Source of the DNA: Magicicada septendecula
Lineage: Eukaryota > Arthropoda > Insecta > Hemiptera > Cicadidae
Reading direction: 5' to 3'
NCBI GenBank assembly: GCA_034769895.1
Contig: CM068373.1
Location: 280,209,158-280,273,157, forward strand
Length of the DNA: 64,000 nt
The position numbers and the translations under genes were made by a program. Of this stretch, positions 45,261 to 56,113 are shown in pieces. Under the pieces are notes generated by a model. The model was not told the origin of the DNA and made no database searches. It saw only the letters and a list, made by a program, of their open reading frames with translations. Numbering within the stretch: position 1 is the first letter of the stretch; each line of letters starts with the position of its first letter.

Positions 45261-48200
45261 TCACTCAACTAGATAATACTTCTTTAATTGGGTCACATTA
45301 TATGTTCCTTTTATTTCTCGGGTCTGCAGATCTACCAAAACATAAGCATTCTCCATTTTCACTTCACTAACTTCATAGGGACCATCGTATAATAGGAAGA
45401 ATTTTTTAATCTCTTTGTCCAAAGCTGATGATTGATCGTGGTTTTTTATTAATACCAGTTGCCCTACCTCATATTGGATGGGTGTCAAATTCCTGTCATG
45501 TCTTCTTTTACGCTGTTCAGCTTTACTCAAAAGTCGCTCCTTTGCAATCACCAGTTTCCTCCCATGTGGTACTTCAGTCAGGGTTGGAAATTTTATCAGT
45601 TCCTCTAATATGCGTGATGGCCTTCTCTGAAACACTAACTCATGCGGGCTGTAGCTAGTGGACTCATGCAAACTATTATTAATGTATCCTTCTATCTTGC
45701 ACACAAATGTGGCCCACAATGAATGTTTTTTGTGGCAGAAAGTTCTAAACATTCGCCCTAATTCCCGCATAACACACTCACTAGGATTTGATTGTGGATG
45801 ATACACCAAGGTATGTTTAACTAAAATGTTTCCCAACCTAATGTTTCCCTCCAGGTGTTGCTGGTAAACTGAGAACCATGATCTGATAATATTATTTTGG
45901 GTCTACCTACTTCAGTAATGTACTCATTTACTATCTTCCTAGCTAATACCAAGAAGGTAGCTTTTTTAATCTGGTACAATTTTACAAATTTGGTAAAAAC
46001 ATCTAGTACAACAAATAAATAATTCACCCCTCCTCGACCTTTGGGTAGAGGGCCATATAAATCGACGGCAACTATTGCTAAAGGACTGTCTGGTATTACA
46101 TGTTGCATTAAACCCTCCTGTTTACGATTATTTACTTTGGCTTTCTGACAAATTTCACATGTTTTTAATATTTTACGCACGGTTTTTTCCATATTATTAA
46201 ATTTACATGACTCTTTCAATATGTCACTGCATTTCTTGGGGCCTATATGACCATATCTCAAATGACAATCTTTCACTACTTCAGGTATTATAGCTATAGG
46301 GATGCATACTTTCCAATCATCACTTTGTTCATTTGTACGGTGAAATAAATGTTTATTATACAAACTAAAATGCTTTTCCCATTTGTTAGGTATGTTGGGT
46401 ATCTGATCTAAGGCTATTATTATTCTACCAAGTTCGGTATCTCTTTCTTGTTCTGTTGCTATGTTATTTATTAATTTTTTCATATCTACTCCCTCCGCTT
46501 CTTTGATTATAAATATTTTATATGTATTTGCCATATCTACCTCAGTATTATTGTCAAAATCGGTTCTAGATAGGACATCAGCTACTATGTTTTCTTTACC
46601 CCTACAATACTCGATGGTCAAGTCATACTCTTGTAGTATTAACATCCAACGCACTAACCTACCATGCGTTAGTTTACAGTTTTTCAAAAATGTTAAAGCT
46701 TGATGGTCTGATCTTATTATTACTTTAGTCCCTAACAAGTATGTTCGGAATTTTCTACAGGTGAAAACTATTGATAGCGCCTCCTTTTCCATTGTTGTGT
46801 AGTTCTTCTCACTAGTTACTAAGGATCTACTAGCAAAAGCTACCACTTCATGGTTACCATTCCCATCTAACTGAAACAATTCTACCCCCAAAGCTATGTC
46901 CGATGCATCTGTATGTATATAAAATGGTTCTATAAAATTAGGATGAGCTAATACAACAGTGTTTAAGAATTTATTTTTTATTAGCTCAAATACAGTTTGC
47001 TCTTTTAAATTCCACTGCCATCGATTATCTTTATTTAACAAATGACCCAATTGTACCGTTAAGTAAGAATATTTGTCTACAAATTGCCTATAATAATTAC
47101 ATAAGCCTAAAAAACTTTGCAACAGTTTCACATTTTTTGGCACTGGAAAATTCTGTATTATTTCTACTTTCTTAGGGTCTGTACTGATACCCTCGGCTGA
47201 AATTATGTGGCCTAAAAAATTAACCTGTTCTTTTAAAAATTCTGACTTCTTAAACTTAACCGTTATGCCATACCGTTAACCTTTCGCAATGTGTATTGTC
47301 TGGTGACGTAATAACTATATCGTCCACATAAACGGTTGTAAATTCTAAAATCTCTCTCCCTAGTACGTAGTCTAAACATTTAATAAAAATTGAAACACTT
47401 ACGTTTAGTCCAAAAGGTAATCTACGAAATTGATAGTTCCTGCCGTTATATAAGAATGCCACTTACTGACGAGATTCTTCCTCCAGTTCTATTTGCCAAT
47501 ATCCGGCTGTCAAATCTAATGTTGTAATATATTTGGTCCCATTGAAGCGTTGAAGGATTTCACTCACTGGTTCTGGCGATTCTCTGTCTGGAACAATTAT
47601 CCTGTTTACCTGTCTCGCGTCTAAGCATAGTCTTATCGATAAATCTTTCTTGGTAACCACTACTAAAGGGTTGGAATATGGTGAGGTGGATTTTTCTATT
47701 ATACCTTCTATCAACATCTTGTTTATTTCCTCTTGTACTAACCCCCTCTTAGAGTATGGTACCGGATAGGTTTTAGGTGCAAAAGGTGTTTTTTCTTTAA
47801 CGATTAGTTTACCCTTAAAATTTTTTACTAAACCTGGTTCGTCTGAAAAAACTAATTTATTTTTATTTATTACTTGTACTATTTTCTCCCTATCTTGATA
47901 ACTAAATTCCCCATCTTGATATAGGATTCTATTCATTTTCTCACCCCAACTAACTTCCGTTTCAAATAATTCATGACTATTTACCCTTAAATTACAATAA
48001 TTAATCATCAAGGGCCTACATTCATTTATGTCATTATCAAAAATTAAAATTCCCTTACTAATTATTTTTAATGCTTTCATTTCTACAGTTCTCTTTCGTA
48101 TAAATGGTATTTCAATTATATTATTATCATTGTTTAATTTCATAGTCTGTGTATAATAGTTTAACTCAACCTTGAAATTATTCAAAAAATCATTACCCAT

Positions 48201-48614
48201 TATTGCTCCCATATTCAAACCTGGAATGACTAAGAAAGGTACATTTATTGTGTGTTTATTTATTTTTAGCTGTAACATTATTTGCTTAGTTACTTTTTTA
48301 CTGCGAACACCTGTTACCCCTACAACACTAATTCCCAATACTGGTAGTTGTGGAATTGTCTCTGTGGTTTGATTTTTTATTTTTTCAAAAACTATATCAT
48401 CTATAGCAGTTAGCTCACTCCCTGAATCTACTAGAAAAGTGTATTTGGAATTAAACACTTTGGCTTCAAATTCTGCCATCCCAAAATTATTGCTACTCTC
48501 CCCCACTTCTTCATCGGATAAATCATTATGTATGTTGGTAATCAGTGACCCTATTGTCATGTGATTTCTAGACGGCTGGGGGCTTTCCTTTTCAACCGCC
48601 CTGATTAGTTTAAC
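45261..48614 (-). pseudogene. pol: B2 pol: protease, RT, RNase H, integrase (decayed)
   Basis: Minus strand, entered by -1 shift at 48614-48608. Protease with DSG (LVDSGSELTAI) and the RT start lie in 47463-48560. The RT core with YVDD (VYVDDIVITS) is at 47256-47462. The RT end, RNase H (RSDHQAL) and integrase with C-x2-C (CEICQ), D (AVDLYGPLP) and D (LSDHGSQF) are at 45821-47143. E (HPQSNPSECVMRELG) and the C-terminal domain (FFLLYDGPYEV) are at 45261-45836. Lesions are TAA at 47463-47465 (Tyr expected), a small deletion with frameshift near 47256-47275, and one base lost at about 45828-45836. It is the closest relative of D pol in the window. Confidence 0.9.
48571..48614 (-). promoter_or_regulatory. 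-1 frameshift signal, B2 gag-pol
   Basis: Minus strand: G TTA AAC (48614-48608), then stop TAA (48607-48605). A 7-base spacer precedes stem GGCGGTTG (48600-48593) with CAGCCGTC (48578-48571), eight pairs including two G-U, loop 14 bases. B1 (1455-1412) has the same arrangement. GTTAAAC is a heptamer known to work in arteriviruses. Confidence 0.82.
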
Positions 48615-50041
48615 TGTACTGGAGGTGGTGGTCCGCTGTAAACTCCCCTATGATCCCCTCTACTGTTTTGATTATTAGAAGGTGCTTCAACACCCCTAGT
48701 TTCGTTTGGGTTACCAACATATCCCCCTCTACCTCTGTGGTTAAAATTTCCCGGCATTCCCCGATTACTGGTGAAACCTCTCCCCCTATTACTCCCTCTA
48801 AACTCACTATGATCAAAACACTTATTATAATGCTCTACTCTCCCTTGAGCACTACCCCTAGGATCCCGACACCTATAACATTGATTTCGCAAACTATTAT
48901 AGTTACTAGCTCTACAACTAGGGTTTGGACATAACCATGCCCCCTCTTCCGATCTACTCATATTATTAACAAAACGGTCTGGTTGTCTTACTTCAGTATT
49001 CATTTGCCTTGATTCATTATCTCTAAACTGATATTTATTATCTTCTTCCTCTTTCATACTCTGGTACGCTTCTAGTATTTTTTTCTAACTCGGCTATATT
49101 AACAAACTTCCAGGTTCTGATTGTGGACCGTATGTCCTTAAGTAAATGCTTACTAATGTATCTTATAAAAGATGAAAGAGGCATTGGTGGTTCTAAATAT
49201 TTAACCTGGCTATATAGTCGTGTCACATACGACGTAATACTCATATGTTTAATATTGAAACTACCCCATCCCATTATTGTACTGCGCAAGCCCTCTTGTT
49301 TTTCCTCTGACCAGTATTTATTTTTAAATGCTTGTTCAAACTCATTAAAATCTGCCCAGTTATCATTATGAGCGTCCATATTTTAGCATCCGCTTTAAAA
49401 TATTTTAAAATGCGTACTAATTTTATTTCCCAATTTTCTTGGTTGTATTTATTGAAACTTTTTATCGAGTTTACAAATTGTATGGGGTTCACTCCCTTAC
49501 CCTCATTACTGAAATAACCTAATTCAACATCAACATTCACTCTATCACACAGATTGGTTAGTTTTTGATTAATCGCTAGGCTTAGATCTTCTCTAACTTT
49601 AATTATTTCTTGTTCATGTTCTGTGTGCTTACTTTTCAAATTACTGTAGTTACACTAGTTTTAATTGTGTCAATTTGTTCAAAGTTACTTTTGAATTCAT
49701 TATTAATATTCTCTTGTATCTTATTTGCTTTTTTAATTTGCTCACACTCATCAATTACACCTTGAACCTTACTGTCAATTTTGTCATTTTGTTTTTTAAA
49801 CTTATCTTTAAATTTATTTGTTAATGCGTCAATTTTTTGTTTGTCTCTATCAGTTTCTCGTTTTGCTTTTCGTTAATTGTTTTTATATCATTCTTCATCT
49901 CGGTTTGTATTTTGTTTACATTTATAGTCGTCTCACTTTTCACTCCCGCAATAGTCACATTCATACTTTCCAATCGGCTGTTCATATTTACATCACTCAT
50001 TTTTAGTTCGCTTCTTATGTTCGCAAACTCGTTGTTTATGT
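48605..50041 (-). pseudogene. B2 gag, several frameshifts, 5' end lost
   Basis: Minus strand. The coiled coil (49640-50041) is followed by the capsid (VELGYFSNEGKGVNPIQF, then KNKYWSEEKQEGLRSTIMG) in frames 49274-49639 and 49038-49379. The zinc finger and Arg-Gly tail are in 48605-49057. The finger reads W-x-C-x4-C-x11-C-x2-C (WLCPNPSC...QCYRC), close to FET-protein RanBP2 fingers, followed by RGSNRGRGF and HRGRGGY. At least two frameshifts separate these parts. The 5' end is cut at exactly the same gag position as in B1, by the same F-type LTR. Confidence 0.85.
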
Positions 50042-50661
50042 TGTAGAAAGTGGGTGTGTGTCGAGTCTATTAGTTTTAGACTTGGAAGTTTTAGTAATGT
50101 GTTTTGCGAACGTAAATGGTGTCGTTCGGAAGCGTCTGGTAGCCTGTGTGCCTTACCTGTCCCTTCTCACTCTTTCGTAATTCCGGATAGGCGCCAAATT
50201 TGTTTTTCGTGAAAACAATTAAAAGTTTTTACCTGTATAGTTTGATATTGCACTATTGTAAATTCGAATCGTTCACCGTCTGGCTTGTTACTGATTCTCG
50301 TTTGAGTGGGGGAAACGTGTTGTCAACTTGAGATAATGTTGGTTATGTTTACCCACTGCTAGTAAACAAAACATACATAATATTCTTTACAAATAAATAC
50401 TGGACAGTTTGTTATCGGTACACACTTTTTTATTAGGCTTTTGACTGGTTAGTTTTTGTTAACGCTTCATACAATTAATAATTTATACAATGATTTTAGC
50501 CTCGGCAATATATTCGTTCACTCAGCGGATCACTAGGTTGGCAGTACAATGTTTATATTAATTGCAAGACAGTGTAGTTATTATTTTACAAAATAAATCT
50601 GCCTATAGAGTTCTTTTAAGTACGAAACAGAGGTTTATATAACAAGATAACAAAATTAGAA
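50042..50661 (-). repeat. F-type LTR fragment
   Basis: Matches 2940-3455 plus about 105 bp of the following LTR, then breaks at 50661 into the B' gag with the shared bases AAATTAGAA. It carries the uninterrupted C target site. It is closer to the 2940 copy (about 1.5% by eye) than to the 41886 copy (about 2.5%). Confidence 0.85.
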
Positions 50662-51692
50662 ATTGTATGGGGTTCACCCCCCTATCATTACTGAAATAAC
50701 CTAACTCAACTTCCATGTTCCCTCTCTCACTCACATTAGTTAATTTTTGGTTAATCGCTACACTTAAATCTTCTCTGACTTTAATTATTTCTAGTTCGTG
50801 TTCTGTTTGTTTACTTTTCAAATTAGTTACATTAGTTTTAATTGTATCAATCTGTTCAATGTTATTTTTGAATTCATTATTAATATTTTCTTATATCTTA
50901 TTTGCTTCTTTAATTCGCTCACACTCCTCAATCACCCCTTGAACATTATTATCAATTTTGTCGTTTTGTTTTTTTAATTTATCGTTAAATTTATTTGTTA
51001 ACGCATCGAATTTTTTATTTGTCTCTTGCACTTTCTCATTTTGTTTTTCGTTAATTATTTTTATATCATTTTTCATTTTGGTTTGTATTTTGTTTATGTC
51101 TATTGTCAGTTCATCTTGCACTCCCGCAATAGTCTGATTCTGTTCTTCTAATTTATTGTCTATTTCTCTTAATTTTTTGTCTTGTTTGTTTATTTTCGTT
51201 TTCAGTTCTATGTTACTAGCATTTATCTCTGACTTGATTTCAATCTTAAATTCATTCAAGCTCGTTTTTAAATTATTATTTTCTGATTTCATTTCAGTTT
51301 TAAATTCATTTAAACGTGTTTAAAATATTATTTTCTGACTTTAACTCATCTAAACTCATATTCAACTTATTATTTTCTGCTTTCATTTTCTCATCTTGTT
51401 TGTCAAGCTTATTATTTACGACATTTATTTCTGATTTGACTTCGTTCAAATTCGTGTTTTGTTGGTCAAATTTACTACTCATCATTTCCATAAACAATGC
51501 TAACTGACCAAGTACGTCTACATTGTCGATTTTACTACTCTGAGCGTCTACCGTCTCAATCGTTATTTCATCTGTTGTATTGTGTACGCTCTCGTTAATA
51601 TTTGTCGATATTAAATCATCTTGCGTAACGTTTAAAATTGACCCCCCTTCTACACCCTCATATAAATTTGCACTCTTATTTTTCTCTGCCAT
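50662..51692 (-). pseudogene. B' gag 5' part
   Basis: Minus strand from ATG 51692 (MAEKNKSANLYEGVEGG). An acidic N-terminus precedes a long heptad coiled coil (repeats of the KLDKQDEKM and LKSENN kind). A frameshift near 51300 and TAA near 50892 (Gln in B2) break it. It ends at VELGYFSNDRGVNPIQF, where the F-type LTR begins. It overlaps the B2 gag in content and differs clearly (NVSERGNMEVELG against NLCDRVNVDVELG), so it is a separate copy. Confidence 0.85.
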
Positions 51693-51748
51693 TTCGAATA
51701 GGTTGTAAATTATTAAATTTAATTTACGTCACTGTTACGGGCGCCGAT
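51693..51748 (-). other. B' leader and primer-binding site
   Basis: On the element strand the LTR ends AACACTTCA, then CGGCGCCCGTAACAGTGAC. The related site at 56091-56111 reads TGGCGCCCGAGTAACAGTG, so the B' site appears slightly mutated. Confidence 0.6.
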
Positions 51749-51829
51749 TGAAGTGTTACTCTTGAATTAAATGATTAAATTATTTAAATTGCGTCACCTA
51801 CCTTTATTTGGACGTCAATTGAAACAATA

Positions 51830-54800
51830 AAACAGGTTAATTACCTTCCGTCACGCTTCTTAAAATCCGAATACAGGATTACTCGAGTTTCAACACATTA
51901 AGTGTCATCATCAGATCCTCAATGAATTTTGGTAAAACTACATTTGTTGATGTTTGCACATCTCGTCAAACGATAAAAACAACACATACATAATAACGAA
52001 AATATTTAAATAAATTAACACACATTAAAAAGAAGACAAAACAGAACGAAACAATACATGCGGCCGCCGCGGACCTTGTGTTTCGTTCTGATGATGACAC
52101 TTATAACATACTTAGATTATCGCTGTTAAAAATTAAATGTATTGGATTTTAATTTAAAGTTAAGTTAAAATTCGATTATAGCGAATCTCGTGTTACAACT
52201 TAAAAATGAATTCTCTTTTTAAAATAATTGCAGTAATAATCTTTAGTAATAATTGATAAATATTGTTTATTTAGTAACGTTTGATAATTATGGTGAATAA
52301 TAAGTTAATCGCTGGTCGGTGGATGAATGTAGCCGTAGCGTCGATCTTGCAGCGGAACTCCTCTTCTCGGTTAAGTGTCGTCAGTGTACGTAACGTTAAG
52401 TCTCGTCTGGACAAACAATTTATAATAATATACACTTTCACGTACCTGTTCGTGATACTGGAAGTTCTGAAGTTCACTTACCAAAAATATAAGCTGTCAA
52501 GATGCGCTTAATACCAGCTTGGTTTTTCAACAAGGTTATATCACTCCTTGTGTATGATAAGAACCCATTATGCGCCACATGGGTTTATTTTAGGAAAATT
52601 CCCATGAAAAACCAATTAATAAAATTTAGAATTGATAAATTCACTTTAAATTTTGTTTAAATGCTTGATGTTTTCACTACAATTTAAATCTAATATAGTA
52701 GAATCTCTACTCTGAGTTATCTCCCTGTACTCAATGTTAATTATCAATAAACTATATGAAATAATTATGATCAAGGTTTATGCTGAATAAAATCTGGGTT
52801 TATTTTACCCTTTGAAAATAAAATCAACAATTAAAGTACAATTGATACATTAATATAAATCTGAAGTTACTTGGTCCGTTTACAATACGGTCAAGCTCAG
52901 TTAGAACAATAAACTCTTATATCTATTAACAATTTGACTTTTGATTATATAATATACCTCACGGGTAGGCTCTTTGAAATACAATAAAGAACTATCCTAT
53001 GCCTTGACAGACGTTAATAATAATAATTAATAATTTGGCCTCTTTTTAAAACTCGTAACTATGGTTCAGGTAAGCGTTTGTTACGCTGACTTATTTACTA
53101 ACAAATATTTAACACTTAGGACTAATACAAATATCTTACATTGGATTGACAAATCCGCTAAGTAAATTGAAACTGTGTATACGATTGAAGTTTTGTTGTT
53201 CTTGCGTCAGTACAGTTTTGTGGTAAATAATGATCAGTGCAAGCAGATAAATAAAATGAATTCTCACAGTGTTACCTTTTTTCTTTTAATCGTATAGATT
53301 AAAATTTATTAAAAACACTCCGGTGGTCGGTTTATAATGACCACTGGTTAATTACACTTCACACGAACTATGAACAACAGAGAGTCGGCCCTCTTCTAAC
53401 TAAATCTGGGCTATGTTAAATACTGATTAAAAACTCTCTCTCTCGTTCTAAAATCACGCACAAATTAAAATATTCACTTTACTTTCGAAGCACTTCCTTG
53501 TAGTAAATTGCAGTATCGTTGAATGTCTTGAAGAAAATTTTAAACGGTTTACTATTGTTGTACGAATTTCAGTTATTAAAAAATATTGCGGTGACGAGCG
53601 ACAACTGTCTCGCTCGAGATGATGACAAAAAGTGTAACGAATTCTCTCCGTTTTTGATTATATACCCCCTCGCTTCATAGGGCTTAGGCGGTAAGATCGT
53701 TCAATAATCTCTCTTCTGATTGGTTCTGAAAACCGTTACAAAATGACGTATTGTTTTTTAACCGTCGTCCGGCGAACGTTGTTGACAACTGCCGTTGTTG
53801 TTGGTTTTAACCAACCAATTTCTTACTTTTTAACAATAACTGATGCTAACGCGCACTACGCACTTATTATAGTTTCGATCGCGAGGTTATTACCATCAAA
53901 TTAAAGTTTAGTTTATGGGCTTCAATTTGATGTGGCTTAACACAGGCTTTAACCTCGTTTTCTTTGACAATGCTCATAAAGAATGTTTAGAAACATGGTT
54001 TCTCACTGTCGTCTGCTAGCGATGCATAATGCGAGCATTCCCTATCTTTTTACATTTAGTGTTTCACATTGCGTTTTCTTTATAACGTCTTTGTTTGAAC
54101 ACTAACACATCTGTGATTATACTTAATAGCTATTTATAACTGTACAATATTAAATCTTAACATAATTAAGGCGATACATTATTATCGAAAATCCTTATTC
54201 CTAATTACATTTCGTTTGGCCTACTCAACTTAACGTTATCCATTAACAATTGAGTGGTGATATTTCATATTATCTTTAGTTATATTGATTGTTCAGTAAA
54301 TTTTATGTTCACTAGGAGTCCTTTTTCCTTATTAATTTACTGACAAACGTTTGTTTAGACATGGTCTAGACATGTTTTTTAGCATATGTTTATGCTTTAA
54401 TAATTGTGACTAGTTGCATTTTGTATAATAAGGAAGTTACTCATCCATATAAGGTTTCCTTTTATAACTACTTTTACTTATTAATATTACATCTGGGTTT
54501 GTAATGCTAGTTTTAATTTACATTGTGGCCATAGCTAATCTAGTCATGGGCTTTGTCATTTACTGGTCATGGTTCATTTACTTTCAGCCAAAATGCTGTT
54601 ACTGATATTACATTATTTTCGTCATTATTTAATTGGTTTATCTGACACATGACATTATATTCATGTCATTGACTGGCTTGGTCGACAGCTTATAGTGAAC
54701 TTGGCATGTCCATTAGTTAGAGTCAGTCATAGTATTTGTTGTAGTGTCATGCAGTGTATTCCTCACTGCTTCTTGGGATCCTTCTTCTTCTTTCTTCTTT

Positions 54801-54991
54801 GTTGGTCCTTCTCTTCTTTGCTACTTTCATCATAAATTATTCACTTTTATTATTTCAGTGTACTTATTTACCCTTCTGGTGAATGTCTAGGTTATGTAAC
54901 ATTTTGTGGTGTTACACACTTAATGTGTTGAAACTCGAGTAATCCTGTATTCGGATTTTAAGAAGCGTGACGGAAGGTAATTAACCTGTTT
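51830..54991. mobile_element. DNA transposon, 76-bp perfect terminal inverted repeats, non-autonomous
   Basis: Arms 51830-51905 and 54916-54991 are identical over 76 bp when inverted (AAACAGGTTAATTACC...TTAAGTGT), flanked by TA at 51828-51829 and 54992-54993. No frame above about 76 codons is present, so there is no transposase. Near the left arm AGTGTCATCATCAGAT (51901) is repeated inverted at about 52078 (CTGATGATGACACT). A GC-rich spot GCGGCCGCCGCGG lies near 52061. The TA duplication suggests a Tc1/mariner-like mechanism (inference). Confidence 0.85.
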
Positions 54992-55630
54992 TATAGTCTT
55001 AAACACTCTTTGAGGCAAATAAAATGTTCAAATTGAAACAAACTTAAATCCTGACATTCTTGTGCAAATTAACCAAAGTGTCGTCTAGTGTACTCGGCAG
55101 AGAAAAATAGGTAAATGCGAATAACAAATACATATTTATACGTTAACATAACACATTATTTTATTTCGTTTTACTCTGTCATTCTTGCTAAACTACCACA
55201 TCAACAATTTCGTCTTTCTCTACACTCTGTATTATGAAAACATATTCTGAAATATAGTTAAAAATAATTCCTATAACCTTATTTACTTAACTAGATTATA
55301 TCTATTTTGGAAGGCGACCCAGTTTGCTCACGCTCTCAATCATTCATTACACATTTTCTATCGTAAAGCGCTTTCTATTTAATTTTCATAATTAATACTG
55401 GTGTTGAATTTAGTTAAAATGGAAATGTTTTTGTCTGTTCAAACTGCTTATGTTAGGTACTCATCCTTTCATCGCCGTCTCATCCACGTGGTTACGCCAT
55501 TACTGTTAACTCTCGATTTTGCAAACACACTCCGAAAATAAGTTTAGACTGTTATTACTTCCAGATTACTTCTGATTGATCACTATGACATGATTTACTG
55601 TTATTTTAAACTAAAATTACATGATTTACT

Positions 55631-55682
55631 GGTCGGCCGACCCTAATTTGCTCGAGCTAAGTTTTTATACGACCACACGGTC
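55631..55682 (-). promoter_or_regulatory. B' LTR core promoter
   Basis: On the minus strand GACCGTGTGGTC (55682-55671) is followed by GTATAAAAAC and, about 25 bases on, GGTCGGCCGACC (55642-55631). Same order and spacing as in the D LTR, including a shared GCTCGAGC-like stretch between. Confidence 0.65.
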
Positions 55683-56087
55683 CGCTCACTGTAGTAAGAC
55701 AAACGCTAACACCAGCATCCAAAAAGATGGCCAAGGCGCGTTCATGCTGACCAGCTAGCCTTTTCATTGGCTGAAATGAATCATGTGACACAGTAATTTG
55801 CTTCCTTTCTGAGAGCGAGTCTACAGTAAGCTGGCCGACATAACAGACGACCTGGGGCTAGCTCAAAAGTTCGTGCTTATTCAAACGCGCGAGCAAGCAG
55901 GCGCGCGCTTGAAACATTCCAGAGTACCTGCAAATGGTACTTGTTGATATATTTTCTGGACCAACATGCGGATGGGCGTCACTACAGGAATTTCTATTGT
56001 TACAGATTGAGGCCTTGTGTGGGTAACTACACTGCATCGTATTCACAATTGAAATAAAGAAAAACCCCTCAAATCTGTCCCGTTACA

Positions 56088-56113
56088 AATGTCACTGTTA
56101 CTCGGGCGCCATA
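56088..56113 (-). other. Primer-binding site of element B''
   Basis: Element strand: LTR end CTTCA, TA, TGGCGCCCGAGTAACAGTGAC. It is cut by the B' LTR a few bases further, so the rest of this element to the left is not seen. Confidence 0.65.

Larger units (their letters stand above)
43243..50041 (-). mobile_element. Element B2: gypsy element, LTRs missing at both ends
   Basis: Minus strand: gag (48605-50041), pol (45261-48614) and a 2-kb 3' non-coding region. Neither end shows its own LTR. The right end is cut inside gag by an F-type LTR (50042). The left end abuts the truncated F LTR. Coding sequence and 3' hairpins place it in the same lineage as D and E. Confidence 0.8.
51749..56087 (-). 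repeat. 5' LTR of B', interrupted by a DNA transposon
   Basis: Runs TGAAGTGTTAC to CCCGTTACA, about 1.18 kb once the 3.16-kb transposon (51830-54991) is removed. The promoter block at 55631-55682 matches that of D. Just outside (56088-56113) lies the leader and primer-binding site of another, related element, so B' appears to have inserted there. Confidence 0.75.

Noticed and set aside
52281..52511. 76-codon frame as a transposase remnant
   Set aside because: Too short and without any catalytic motif.
54752..54834. Pyrimidine-rich stretch as a polypurine tract on the other strand
   Set aside because: It is inside the DNA transposon and not next to an LTR end.
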